Source: Uranotaenia lowii (lineage: Eukaryota; Arthropoda; Insecta; Diptera; Culicidae). From it: a stretch of DNA of 64,000 nt. The notes under the pieces are model-generated. The model did no database searches. It saw only the letters and a list, made by a program, of their open reading frames with translations, and was not told where the DNA came from. The translations under genes and the position numbers were made by a program. Of the stretch, positions 10,543-23,069 are shown in pieces. Where the stretch lies: NCBI RefSeq assembly GCF_029784155.1, contig NC_073692.1, positions 325,037,406 to 325,101,405 on the forward strand, read 5' to 3'. Position 1 is the stretch's first letter, and each line of letters opens with the position of its first letter.

Positions 10543-12442
10543 TTTTATGTATACTTTCAAAAAAAAAAATAGAAGAAGGACAAGAAGAAAATCAAGTTCC
10601 GTGAAAATTATAAACGCAAAACGCAAACTGGTGTCGCATTACTTAAGAGAAAGTTGTCGCATTACTTGAGAAGGTTCTATATTTTTTGTTTAAATGGAAA
10701 TAAATAAAAGTATAATTCTCGAAGTCTATCAACTCTTCCCGAGCAATCTTTTTACTGGAAAACTATAGCTTATTTGCTATCACGCCTTGAGTGTGGAATT
10801 TATTCTCATTTTGCTAGAAATAAGGTGTTAAGCAGCAAAAATGAAGACAAAATGTTAATATATATATAAAGCAACGTACTACCAAATTTTCCTTGTTCTG
10901 AGGCTTGAACTAAACCTCGTTCTTCAAAAATTTTGGGAGCATGTTGATGCCAAATTTTGCTTTAATAACAAGCCTTATAATGGAATGATTGTGCTGTCCA
11001 AGATCTCGAAAAACGAAATTTAGTTAGGACTCAATTTCAGCATAATAAGGCATCACTTTGCTAACCATGTATGAAAATTTGTGCTCTCATTTTTGCTGTA
11101 TAGATACCACCTTTATTCAAGCAAAATGAGAACAAATTTGGCTCTCTGGGCGTGATAACAAAATTTGCTTTAATTTCGTCATAAAAAACTGCACAGGAGA
11201 GTAGATCTTTCATCAAATCAAATCTGAATTGTTTATGTAACTTAAAAAAAACACAACATGATTATTTTTGTTGAATGTATATAACATTTATTAAAACAGA
11301 AACTATCTTTTAAAAATGGGAAGGTTTTTCCCGGTACAATAATCCATATAAATTGATCAAAAAATACATTTTTAATTAAATACATTCATTATCTCATTAT
11401 GTCAAAACCCTAAGGTTCATCGAATTGAAATTGAAACAATTAAAAAATTGTTCAACTTTTGTCAGACTTTTGTTATACGCAATATACGCAAACGTATGGG
11501 GTGAGTTTTTTTTCATCTCATTCAATAAAAACATGTATGAGGGCAAAATCAAAACAAAATTGACCAAAAACGTTTGAAAGTAATTCGCGATTTGTTTTAC
11601 TTAACAATGAACTTACATTGAGACGACTCTTTTTGACAAAAAAAAACCAGACTTTTCATGCGACAAATCAATTCAATTTGTTTGTGTACCAAATGTTATT
11701 ACTTTAACGTGCTAGCTTTACAATTGGTTGAATTTTGTGTTGATTCTGTAAAGGAGAACTTCTTTATTTGCAATTTCATGCAAAATGTTAAACTGACTTG
11801 TACATTTACAAACTTCCAACAGACTGTCATTTCTATCAACTTTTATATTTTTGATGTTTTTATCTCAAAATTTCGTGAAATTTTTCAAAATAGTACATTC
11901 TTGTATTTGGCCAAATTGGATCAGAATCGACCAACGTGATCAAAAATTTAAGCGGTTTTAATATGAGGTCGGTTTCAAGGTAACAGGCGATTTAAACCTT
12001 TTTTTAACGCAACTATCAAATAACTGTGAAAAAGATACGATTCTGACAATTGGCGTCAATAATGGATATTTACAGCTCCTTTTTTTTACTTTCTTTTATT
12101 AGCAACGATGTCAAGGATGTTAGGATGTGAAAATGATGCACTATAACATCATTTTCAATTGCAATTCTTTCGTAAACTAGCTGGTTCTTTACGACAAATT
12201 CTACATTGAGACAATCTTAACATTCGGAATAACTAGTTAGGAAAGAAAATGAATAAAAAAAATAATTTTTTTTTTTCGAAACATTTAAATTTTGTTTCCA
12301 AACCCTGCCTGGGTAAAGCAGGTATGGTTTTATACAGACTTGATGAATTCACTTTTTTTCCAATTTTATTTAGATCGTCCAATTGAATTTAGCTATATTT
12401 AGCATTAGGATTCAACATAAATTACCTACAATTATCATTGGA
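10543..12442. other. AT-rich DNA without recognised features
   Basis: No domain-bearing frame on either strand. The frame at 11658-11939 is AT-driven and has no recognisable family signature. Nothing else is supported. Confidence 0.35.
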
Positions 12443-12548
12443 AGATGTTTGACTTAAAGTATAATGCATTTTTTTTTTCAAAATTTTGGATTGTCAAGAT
12501 GTTTGACTTAAAGTATAATGCACTTTTTTTCAAAATTTTGGATTGTCA
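12443..12548. repeat. Tandem duplication of a 52-54 bp unit
   Basis: The sequence starting 'agatgtttgacttaaagtat' and ending 'ttttggattgtca' occurs at 12443-12496 and again immediately at 12497-12548. The copies differ only in the length of a T-run and one base (gcatt versus gcact). Near identity indicates a recent duplication, probably by replication slippage or unequal exchange. Confidence 0.9.
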
Positions 12549-13722
12549 ATAAAAATATTTTATCGTATTTAATTCTCATCCGTTACTGAAATTTTTGCCC
12601 GTTACAGTCCCTGGAGTGTCGATTCGACATTCCTGACTAAAACCGCTGTATCTCTAGATTCTTACAAAATTTGTAGTTCCAGAAACTTCATAATGTAACT
12701 CAAATATGTTTCTCAGAAAATTCACATCGAACACTTCAGTTTTCCGTTATTCAAGGTCTAAGAAAGGAAGACTGTAAATCAGCTACGGATTGCTGTAAGA
12801 AAATTTCACTAAATGTCCAAGAATGTTGAAGTAAGCCATAAGTTTTTTTTAATTAAGTTAAGATCATGAAGCATGTTTATAAGGATTTTTTTCCTTAGGC
12901 TTTGAATAACGAAAACTGAAGTGGTGTAGGTGAATATTGGGGATTGTTTTTTATCATCTGACGGGTTTGCGCCGGGGGTCTTCAGATTTTCCCCAAAATT
13001 GAAAATTTGGTTCATTTTTGCGACTTAAAAACTCATGTATTTTTCAGATTTCTAACATTTTTATTTTTTGAGTTAGCTTCGGTTAGATTGTTTTGTAAAT
13101 AAAAAATAACTATTTTCCAAAGCAACATAACTCTGTTGTTTCTCAACGGAAATTATAAAATAGCACATCAAAATGCATTAAAATTTTATCGGCTTTCCAA
13201 ATGAAATAGTTGAAAAAAAATTTAATAATGACCTTCAACATGAAAAGTTGTAAATAAACTTTTATTGGCGTCTAAAAGTACCGTCTGAACCACCGAATAT
13301 TTTGCAAAAATACCATTGTATAGCTCAATTCATGATGCAGCTTTCATCTGAAGACACAAAAGTGGGCCATTAACACCTTGAAAAGTTATGAAAGAAATAA
13401 TGACAATAAATCTCTTTTTTTTGCATCGAAAACAAACAATGGTGGAACAACTGCATTCAGATATGGAGATAGCAAGCACTTCTAACAACATGGAAACAAA
13501 AGAACTTTTCAAAGCTGGTAAAAAACACTATTTTTTTCGTTCTTTTCAGACTGCCCGTACTCGCATAACAGTCCCATATGAATTTTCGTCATTTTAGGTC
13601 AACATAAGGCTTCAACATAAAAGACTAAAAAAGAGGTTTTGTTCTAGAAATTTCGAAAAAAAATATCAATTCGTGGCTGTCCTATATGAAATATACCTGA
13701 ATAACAGTCCCATATGTGAAAT

Positions 13723-14677
13723 ACCGTCAAACGGGGCATCATGCAACAGCGGGGTTAGATGCAACATTTACATAACACTACACTGAATCAATTGTTAATT
13801 TAATGTATTGTAAAAAAGTTAACTTTTAATGGTTGCAAAATGATGATGACGTAATTTCTCGCATCTTAAGCTAGTTATTTGAAGTTTTTTTATTTTTGTA
13901 TAAAATTTGAAAAATCGAGCAATAAATGTACAAATTTTCACATTTTTTGAAGCCGAAAAAAACTTTATCCAGTATGACGGATTGGCTTGATATTATTACC
14001 TACAAACTTTTTACTGGTTTCCTAATGCTAAACCAGCAACGTTGGTGTAAACATATTTTTCGAACAATCACCGAATTTCTTGAAAAAAATATTTCTATAA
14101 TTCAGTTTGGTGTGTGGGGTAAAATGCAACAAAATGCAAATCAAAGAAACACCTTGTAAATCTCGTTTCTATGTGCTGGAATATGAATATTTTGCATCAC
14201 GTGTTTGTAAATATTGAAATTTCATTCATCCAAACATTTATTTTTATGATTTCAGCTTTTAGAATTTTTCGTAGTATTACTTAACCCCTAAATGTATGCA
14301 GCATCCTTATTTTAAGAAAAAATGTGAAAATTAGTTTTTACAGACCAAAAATTACTGCAATTGGTGTTTTCATGCGTAATGGTCTTTAAGGCATCGTAAA
14401 TATATTAAAAACTTTAAATTTTTATACGTGTTCATAAGATTTTTCATTAAAACCAAAGTTTGTTGCAAGTTACCCCATTTTCTAAGAAGGGTGAAAATCA
14501 CATGTTTTTAAAAAATTAAAAATAAGTAAAGAAACCAATAATTTTTCTAACTACGCCAATTTGATGTCCTATCATCCTTAAAACTTTGGATGCATTAGGG
14601 GTAGGATTTATTATGAACATAAGTTTTTTAGAAGCCATTGAAGTTGAAAATTGTTGCATGTTGCCCCAGTTGACGGT
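13723..14677 (+). mobile_element. ACCGTCAA-ended TIR element, copy 1
   Basis: The left end is ACCGTCAAACGGGGCATCA followed by TGCAAC. The right end, reverse-complemented, is ACCGTCAACTGGGGCAACA followed by TGCAAC, so the TIR is about 25 bp with three or four mismatches. 'gggg(t/c)aaaatgcaac' phrases recur inside. A second copy in the opposite orientation lies at 58439-59096 and is recognisably similar along about 600 bp. No transposase. The frame at 13926-14159 is DNA homology, not a demonstrated gene. Confidence 0.75.
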
Positions 14678-15321
14678 GCCCCACGGATTTGGTTACTTTT
14701 CAATGTTTCTTTCGGCGAAATATTCTTTGGTTTATTGCTTTGAATCATTTAAACATTTTTTTTAACTCACTTGATGTCGAATGATGCACACTAGTTTTCG
14801 AAGGCAGGTCTGACTTTCTTAGGAATGACTTCCTGAGCGTAAAACTATCGGATGCAATCAAAAATTGTAAAAAGATTCAACTTACAATGTGGAATTCTTG
14901 CTATTTTTGCAAAAGTATGTTCCTTTTTCTGACAATTGCATTTAGAAGTTCAATAATGATCAAATTTTAGTCTTAGAAAGAAGCTTGGTGAGGAAAATAT
15001 ATTTTGTATGGGACTGTTATGCTAGTAGATTCGAAAAAGGTTTCAAATATGGTCGATTAACAGTCCCATAATGAATAAAAATGGTGCTCTCGACCTTACC
15101 AATAACCCAATTTCAAAAATTTCAGGCCTAACGATTTATTATGACAACCTAGAAACGATTTTCGTTCATGCTGAAAGTGGTGGTCACAATTTAAAAATAT
15201 ATTCCAAAACAAAAAAAGCTGATTGTCTCGCTTGCTTATTTTTGTATATGGGACTGTTATGAAAGAAGGGGCGGTAGATTGTTGCAGCTTAACTGACTTC
15301 ATGTTATATCCAAAAATCTAA

Positions 15322-15567
15322 TAACGTATTCGTTTATACCCAGTTTTGCACCAGGTCACAACTAGTTATGCACATTTTACTGTCATTTTTAGAAGTTTAT
15401 GCGCTAAGTTTTGCATCCGTAATTCCCCAGATTTGATTTAAAATGGACGGTGGAACACTGAAGATTCGTGTGTGAGCGATCGAGGTAGCAAAACACTGAC
15501 GACAAATTATATTCGTTCTAGTATGGTAAACCTCAAAACTGGGCGAATGTAGAAAACGAATACGGTA
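15322..15567. mobile_element. Small inverted-repeat MITE (about 245 bp)
   Basis: 'taacgtattcgtttatacc' with 'cagttttg' at 15322-15350 pairs with 'caaaactgggcg' and 'aaaacgaatacggta' at 15534-15567. The interior has no coding capacity. It lies in the spacer of the large foldback. Family unknown. Confidence 0.6.
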
Positions 15568-16700
15568 AAAGTATCATATTTTCATCATTATACAGCCTGG
15601 GCTGGCTATACTGAGCTCTTTGATTATTTCTACAACATTTGTGCCACTTTCTCATACTTTTTTTGATCAATGGGAAAGGATTTTGGTGTCCAGTGCTTAG
15701 CTCCCGATATAAAAACTATGTAAAGCACGTCTTTATTTCATTTTTTAATCACATTTTTGTGATCCCAAACACAGGGACTGAACCTTCTACTATTGGCATT
15801 GATTATGCTTCACAATGATCTTTGATCGAAAAATTTATAAGTTATATAGTATATGACCAGGTTGTAAAAGCAACATTCCCATTATTAGTTATATCACTTA
15901 AACAATACGATACTCAGAATTTTGGTTAAAATTTAAAGTCAGTTTTGCTGCAAACACTCTACAAAGCACGAAAAAGTAGTGTTTTTTACCTGCTTTGGTA
16001 AGTTCTTTTGTTTCCATGTTGTTAGAATCGCTTGCTATCTCCATATGTGAGTGTAGTTGTTCCACCATTGTTTGTTTTCGATGCAAAAAAAGAGATTTAT
16101 TGTCATTATTTCTTTCATAACTCTTCAAGGTGTTAATGGTCCACTTTTGTGTCTTCAGATGAAAGTTGCATCATGAATCGAGCTATTCAATGGTATTTTT
16201 TGCAAAATATTCGGTGGTGCAGACGGTACTTTTAGACGCCATTTAAAGTTTATTTACAACTTTTTATGTTGAAGGTCATTATTTAATTTTTTTCAACTAT
16301 TCTATTTGGAAAGCTGATAAAAATTTTATGCATTTTGATGTGCTATTTTATAATTTCCGTTGAGAAACAACAGAGTTATGTTGCTTTGGAAAATAGTTAT
16401 TTTTTATTTACAAAACAATCCAACCGAAGCTTACTCAAAAAATAAAAATGTTAGAAATCTGAAAAAATACATGTGTTTTTAAGTCGCAAAAATGAACCAA
16501 ATTTTCAGTTTTGAGGAAAATCTGAAGACCCCCGGCGCAAATTGTCAGATGATATAAAAAAACCCCTATTATCAAACAAATATATTTGAGTTATGTTACA
16601 AGGTTTCCAAAACTATAAGTTTTGTAAAAATCGGTTGAGAAACAATAGAGATATAGTGGTTTTACGCAAGGAGGATCCAATTGACACTCAAGGTCTGATT

Positions 16701-17260
16701 AGGAAATTTTTTTCCTGATCTTTCAGGGTGCGTCCATTACTAAGTATTGATGCAAAATGAAAGATTTAGAGAATTCATTGAGGGTCCCCGAAGAAATTTT
16801 ATTATTTGAATGAACCCGAAGAAAGTCGCCAAAATGTGATATTGACACTAAAGAGCGGATTAGAGTTTACCAAGAAAACACAAGTTTGTTGAAAATTTCT
16901 TGGAAAATTAAAGAGAAAATCTGCTGCCCCCACTAACTCCATAGAGCGGGGTAAATGAAGACACTAGCCGTCCATATCAATTTAAGCGGTAACTTTTTCC
17001 GCTTTGTATCCATCAAGATAATTTCTTCTGTATTTTTAATCAACATGTTCTGCCTCACATTGATCGTAGTTATAACAAAACTGATATACTGCTGATTTTT
17101 TGTAATGATTTTTTAAGTTGAACAATACGAAAAACCGGTCTTATTTGCCCCGATGTACCTTATATCAAATTTGGTAAAAATGACTTGATTTTTTTTTTAT
17201 TTCATTAAATTTTATACCGAAGTGTAATGAGTGTCCCTTTTTTTTAAAATCGAGGTTGTT
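16701..17260. other. Intervening AT-rich DNA
   Basis: Non-coding in appearance. Short 'gcggggtaaatgaaga' and 'ttgccccgat' phrases at 16937 and 17146 suggest the ends of another decayed repeat, but I could not define it. Confidence 0.3.
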
Positions 17261-17319
17261 GAAAATTTTTAGAAAAATGTCATGGTATAAATAGTACCTA
17301 TAAATATATTTTTATTCTG

Positions 17320-17700
17320 TACAGAATTTCCGTGTTCGTATCCGGTGCTGTTTTCCCGGAAAACCCATCTTCCGGAAGCAACTCGTTTCGAACAAGCAAA
17401 CTCTAACAAAATCTGACGAAAATGTGAGTATGTTTAGGTTAGATTTTATGATCGCATAATGTCGGACGGTTTCGGACTAAAGTGTCAATATTGGAACGCT
17501 ATAGATTTTTCGAAAGGCGTTTTCCTTCCATCGAACCTTTCAGGAGCCACAGCATACATATATCAAGCAATTCAGCCGGGGCAGCAGATGCTCGATGCTA
17601 GGACGACGCTTTCGAAGACGACGACGACGACGACGCCCTAGAACATCGACGCACAGCCGCGTCGTTTAGCATTTGACCCGGAGCAAGGAAGCCACCACCA
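17320..17700 (+). pseudogene. Candidate two-exon gene start, apparently broken
   Basis: A GC-richer stretch at 17320-17425 resembles a 5' UTR and ends in aaaat|gtgagtatg, a good donor. An acceptor ccatcgaacctttcag lies at 17536-17551. Joining them creates an ATG across the junction and a frame MSHSIHISSNSAGAADARC. An in-frame TAG follows, then DDAFEDDDDDDALEHRRTAAS, then a TGA. An acidic Asp run with intact splice sites suggests a former gene. The stops argue that it is dead or that my splice model is wrong. No family recognised. Confidence 0.3.
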
Positions 17701-18120
17701 AAAAGTGCCTAGACGACCTCAGCCATCCGGAGGTGATTCCGGATACCGAATGAATGGTTGTTGGCTGTTTCGGTTTGACATATTTTGGGACGTGACATTT
17801 GCAAAATATTGCGGCAAAATTTCAATTTGGCAAAAGCACGACCGGGATATGAGTGGGATTCCGGTGATTTGGGGCAAAATGTTCGAGGGTTTGAATTAAG
17901 ATATGTTGCAGGATAGAGCCCAAATTGGGGCTGCATAAATTTCTCCATCAGAATGGGATAGAAAACATTTTGTGGATCAAAACTGGTGCTATAAAAACAT
18001 CAATCTATTACCAATAACAAAATTAATTTTGAAAAAAAGTTCGACCACAAATTTTCTAAATATTAATCTTTTTTTTTTGCAAATGGACAAAAACTTTTTC
18101 GGCCCTAATTAATTTTTAAT
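17701..18120. other. Sequence after the candidate gene start, nothing recognised
   Basis: Open stretches exist in two frames up to about 17899, but no known domain or splice pattern could be established. The right half is AT-rich. Confidence 0.3.
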
Positions 18121-20250
18121 TTAACACTATTTATACCGTAGGGGGTCAAATGACATTTTTTGAACTTCAAATGACTATAACTCCTATTGTATTCATTTTT
18201 TCGCAAATTTTTCTTCATGACTATTTTTATTTTCAAAATGCACGTATTTTTGCATCAAAATATAATTTTTTAAGTTTGTAGATTTCGAAATACGTATGTG
18301 GTATACCTATTTATACCGCAGGGGGTCAAATGACCCCTAACACCTTTTCCGCTAAAACTCTCTTGTTTCTCAACCGATTTTTACAAATTTTATAGTTTTG
18401 GAAAGCTTGTAACGTGACTCAAATATAATTCTCAGACAATGTTCAGCTACAATCATGGATTTTAAAGTTATTCGTGGTCTAAGAAAAAAAATCCAAAAAA
18501 ACATGCTTCGGGAAAATGGCTGTAAGTCAGTTTATAGAAGCGCGAAAAAAAATTCATTTAGACCATGCCCACCAATGGTTGCTAAACCTCGAATCGAGTA
18601 CATTCAGCAACATATCTATCAACCCATCATCGCACCAACAGTCGCTAACTTGATTCGTGAAATAGCATTCGAGCAGTAGGTTGTTACAGGATTCGTTTAT
18701 GTAGCAACCCGGTAGCAACGCAGCCGGTCGTCGCTATCAGAAAATAAACAAACACAAATACCAACCTGGATCGCAACAATGGGTGCGAAAATAAGTGAAT
18801 AGATAAAAACGCAACCAATCAAACCATCTAAAATACCGACCGAAATGGCAACTTGCGGTGGGCTTGGTCTTAGTGCCTGGAAAAGCTGAAGTTAGAAGCT
18901 ATACGTTGCACATATGAAAAAAAAATTAAAAAAAATTTTAAGATCATGACCACAAAAAATGTAAAAAAGTGGTGTAAAAATCGTACTTTTTAATGAATCA
19001 ATCGCCAAAGCTGTCCCAGTCACAGTAGAAATTTTTTGAAAAGTGAATTGGAAAATTGACGTAATTTGTGACATTTTGGCATCTTTAGATTTATAAAACA
19101 CGAAACACAGAATTTTTGACAGTTATTCAAATGTAGCTGTTTTTAGACTTTTTTATCAATTTACTTTTTCTGAGACAATTCTTACACTTACGATCGGCTT
19201 TGCACTGGATTTTGAGTATGTTAACAAAAGATTTAAGGAATAAGTTTATATGCACAAGAAAGGAAATTTCATACCGATTCTAGTGATGTAATTATATTGG
19301 CGGTGCAATGCGTGACAAAAATATGATAAAAGAAATAGTGAAGTTGTTTCAGAATTTTGAAAAGTCAGCACCAATTCTTGCTTGGCAGACGGGCGCAGTG
19401 GGTGGTAATATTTCAAAGCTATTTTGCACACGAAGACGGGTGAAAGAAAACGAAAAAACAAACGAGCATTCGTTGAAATTTTCTGGTTTTACTTTCAGAA
19501 AAATATTTATCATATTTTTGTCACGCATTGCACCGCCAATATAATTACATCACTAGAATCGGTATGAAATTTCCTTTCTGGTGCATATAAACTTATTCCT
19601 TAAATCTTTTGTTAACATACTCAAAATCCAGTGCAAAGCCGATCGTAAGTGTAAGAATAGTCTCAGAAAAAGTAAATTGATACAAAAGTCTAAAAACAGC
19701 TACATTTGAACAACTGTCAAAAATTCTGTGTTTCGTGTTTTATAAATCTGAAGATTCCAAAATGTCACAAATTACTTCAATTTTCCAATTCACTTTTCAA
19801 AAAATTTCTACTGTGACTGGGACAGCTTTGGCGATTGGTTCATTAAAAAGTACGATTTTTACACCACTTTTTTACATTTTTTGTGGTCATGATCTTAAAA
19901 ATTTTTTTAATTTTTTTTTCATGTGGGCAACGTATAGTTTCTAACTTCAGCTTTTCCAGGCACTAAATCAATTTTTTTTCGCGCTCCTATAAACTGACTT
20001 ACAGCCATTTTCCCGAAGCATGTTTTTTTGGATTTTTTTTCTTAGACCACGAATAACTTTAAAATCCATGATTGTAGCTGAATATTGTCTGAGAATTATA
20101 TTTGAGTCACGTTACAAGCTTTCCAAAACTATAAAATTTGTAAAAATCGGTTGAGAAACAAGAGAGTTTTAGCGGAAAAGGTGTTAGGGGTCATTTGACC
20201 CCCGGCGGTATAAATAGGTATATACAAAGTGCCGGTATGTTTAGTGTTAA
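18121..20250. mobile_element. piggyBac-like foldback element with TTAA ends
   Basis: It is flanked by TTAA at 18121-18124 and 20247-20250. The ends are TTAACACTATTTATACCG and, reverse-complemented, TTAACACTAAACATACCG. Inside, the arms from about 18300-19335 and 19490-20222 are inverted copies through nearly their whole length, for example 'ggggtcaaatgacccc' at 18322 with its partner near 20189, and 'attatattggcggtgcaat' at 19292 with its partner near 19528. The centre is about 150 bp of unpaired sequence. TTAA duplication, the CACTA-like start and a palindromic GGGTCA motif fit non-autonomous piggyBac elements. No transposase is present. Confidence 0.75.
18561..18869. mobile_element. TTA-flanked MITE (PIF/Harbinger-like) nested in the foldback arm
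   Basis: This 309-bp segment starts GACCATGCCCACC and ends, reverse-complemented, GACCAAGCCCACC. Both ends continue into a similar GTTGC. TTA is present on both sides (18558-18560 and 18870-18872). The opposite arm of the host element (around 19965) reads straight through at this point with a single TTA, so the insertion borders are proved internally. A 3-bp TTA duplication is typical of PIF/Harbinger Tourist-like MITEs. No coding sequence; the frame 18455-18679 runs across the border and is spurious. Confidence 0.8.
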
Positions 20251-21830
20251 ACCTTCTAAACGTTACCATATGCGATTAAGGTTTCGATAAAAGGACGTCG
20301 TTTTGAATATTATTCTCCCTTTTTCGAATCAACTTTGAAAGCGTGTTGAACTTTCTTAGAAGGTACCTCCGCAACAAAAAGTTAATTTGCATACTAATGG
20401 ATATCATAAGCTATCCAGTACCTTTTCACCGAAAACTGTTGGGTAAACTGTGAAGAAGTGTGAAAAAACACTATCGGCTTCTTTGATTCAATGCTACAAA
20501 ACTTTATTGGTTTCCTGTAGGCTGATTTACAATTTTTAATCGTTTCTCTACAGTTTCAATCCATATTATTGAGTATTTTCATCACCCCCGTAATTGTAAC
20601 CGCTTTTTCATAATTATCTGTTTTATTTCCGACTTCAAAGGAAATTTTTATTGCGCAATATATTTTTCCCCAAATGATTGCCTGGTAACAAAAAGTTAAG
20701 TGAAAAACCGGAAATAATATCGAAAGAAATAATAAACACACAATGCTCATCATTCATTTAAGTTGAACCATCCCCAACTGGAGGCCTTTGTTGCTCATTT
20801 TTTCGATTGATGTATGGCTGGCTGCCTTGGGTCTTGTTTTTTCATGTGTGTTCTTTTTCACCTTTCCCGGGTAATTATAGTTATTATTTACAAACACGTG
20901 ATCGGTTAATTGCCCTTATCGCACAGAAAGATCAGTCGATGGTGGAGCCGGGTTACATCATTATTGATGAAAATTATCCACGGAATGCTACGAAATATTT
21001 AAGAATCTAATTGATGCAAACCATTCCATAAGGGAGAGCATGAAAATAATCATAGCACTGACCCCTGATGTTGAGGCAGAAATCGATGCAAAATGCCTTA
21101 AACCGTCCTGATATCAAGTTGCTACGGAACAAATTTATGGTCAAATATCGTCCTTCAACACTATTTGACAAAAAAAATCATCAAAATTTCATACTTTTCC
21201 TACAAAGATTGATTTTATCTCAATGCAATTAGAAATGTTTGGATTAAACTGACAAAAAATTTAGTATGTAGCTTGTGTCGAATCGATAACAATCATTCCC
21301 CTGTTCACCAATAGATGTAAGTTTCAATACGGGGCCATTCATATCTCGAAGTCTTATGAACATTTATTGGTTTGTTTTTAGTTTGAATCGATGTGTGAAT
21401 CTTGAAGTAACCAGTTCTAGTCCCTTTAGATTGATTTTTATTTTTATTTTTTTATTTCTTTCTAACCCTAAAGATCCCAATCTTGCCTTTAGACGGGATC
21501 TACTAAAATCGCCATTAAACCATCATTATTTTAACTTACTTTCAACATTCCATACTAATTTCAACGGTTTCAAAAGCTACAGCTAAGAGAAGCTTAAAAA
21601 CATGAGAAAACTGGAAATTGACCTATTTTTCGAAAAATTAACAATTCGGTAGCCCCAGATATTCTTGGTCAATGATTTTTCGATCAGAAAAAAATGTTGG
21701 CAGTAAGGTCAAAGAGTTATCACCATTCTCTGAATTGGTTCTCTGATTTTTTTTTCCAAAGCTAGGTAGGAGATATGATACATAAACCCCTTCTGAAGGT
21801 GGGGTTGGGCAAGCACGACAACAATTAAAA
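20251..21830. other. Mixed DNA, no gene recognised
   Basis: No repeat partner elsewhere in the window and no recognisable domain. 20760-21010 has a more unique, GC-richer look and a 67-codon open frame without known signature. This may be intergenic or intronic. Confidence 0.3.
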
Positions 21831-22950
21831 AAACCCGATTTAATACATTTGACAGTGGATTGTAGCCTTTCTTACAGCCTGTAAATTATATTTGGATATA
21901 TATGGCACAAAATGAATTATGATTAATGAATTTCATACGCAGTAAATCCAAAAACAATGTAGGAAGTAAAGATTCAAAGTTTTTAATAGGATAAAAGTAT
22001 TTTTAATATTATCATAATTTTCATATCAATAACATTATTTGCAACTAATTGGAGATTTTTGAATGACTAGATTCTGGAATATCTTGTATGATTCCGTTTC
22101 TATGACATTATAATCAAACTCAATTTACTCCTTTTGGAGTTACAGCACATGGTAACTTCAAAATGGAAGGGGTATAAAAATTAAGAATACAATTTCAAAA
22201 AAGATGCCTGACCATGTATTTTAAATAATTCATCCTCTCAAGTAATGGAAACAAATGCATAGATAAAATCATTGGATAAAATTTCAATTGCTAGAGAAAA
22301 ATACGATACCGAAACGTAAAAAATCAGCAGAATTAATTTTGAAGAATAAAAATATTGAAAATTTTGAGATCGCAATATTTTTAATTTTGTCAATTTTGCC
22401 ATTTTTGTCTGTTTTGACACTTTTTTCACTTTCGTCAATTTTGTCAAATTTTTCAATTTTGTCAATTTTATAATTTTTTTTTCTATTTTGTCAATAATGT
22501 CAATTTTATCAATTTTCATGATTTGGTCAACATTGTTAGTTCAGTCAATTTTGTCAGTTTTCTCGATTTTGTCAATTTTGTCAACTTTGTCAATTTTCAT
22601 GATTTTGTCATCCTTGTCAATTTTGTCATTTTTGTCAATTTAGTGAATTTTCTCAATTTTATCATTGTCAAATTGGCCAATTTTTTCGATTTTGTCAATT
22701 TTCATCGATTTTGTGAAGTTATGAATTTATGAATTTGGTCAATTAGGTCAATTTTTTAATTTTTTCAGTTCAATCAATCTTGTCAATCTTGTCAATTTTG
22801 TCAATTTTGTCAATCTTGTCAGTTTTATCAATCTTGTCAATTTTGTCAGTTTTGTCAATTTTGTCAATTTAGTGAGTTTTGTCGATTTTGTCATCGTCAT
22901 ATTGGAAAATTTTTTGTCAACTTTGTCAGTTTTGTCATTTTAATCAAATC
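21831..22950 (+). repeat. Dispersed repeat with TTTTGTCAA minisatellite, copy 1
   Basis: Positions 21831-22350 align with 61412-61930 in the same orientation: shared 'aaaaaaacccgatttaatac', 'agtggattgtagcctttctt', 'tatcttgtatgat', 'cgtttctatgacattat' and 'ctctcaagtaa'. Both copies then pass into arrays of a 9-bp unit TTTTGTCAA (here about 22375-22945) with variant units such as TTTTTTCAA. The conserved left part followed by a variable array defines a repeat family. Translations of the array (NFVNFV..., KFTKFT...) are by-products. The class is unknown. Confidence 0.8.
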
Positions 22951-23069
22951 ATTAGATCTGGAGAGAGAAAGAGAAAAAGGAACAAAAAAAAACTAGCCCG
23001 AGAGCTTAAAGCTCGAGAGGATTCAGTAGCATTTGTCCTATTGGCTTCAATTTGCTTCTACGGGCGAAA

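Larger units (their letters stand above)
12605..16700. mobile_element. Large foldback element, arms about 0.7-0.95 kb
   Basis: The left arm (about 12605-13560) and right arm (about 15965-16700) are inverted copies. 'ggggtcttcagattttcccc' near 12976 pairs with 'gaaaatctgaagacccc' near 16519. 'acaaacaatggtggaacaac' near 13433 pairs with the region near 16060. 'tcatctgaagacacaaaagt' near 13343 pairs with the region near 16145. The outer part of the right arm (16583-16680) matches the arm module of the element at 18121-20250. The 2.4-kb spacer carries other elements (13723-14677 and 15322-15567). No transposase is present. The outer ends are not sharply defined, so no target duplication can be given. 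Confidence 0.75.

Noticed and set aside
13926..14159. Small ORF apparently conserved with 58637-58846 (shared MTDWL, WCK.IFRTI)
   Set aside because: Both lie in the two copies of the ACCGTCAA element, so DNA homology alone explains the similarity. A Ka/Ks test on more copies would be needed to revive it.
18455..18679. 74-codon ORF
   Set aside because: Crosses the border between the foldback arm and the nested MITE, so cannot be an old gene.
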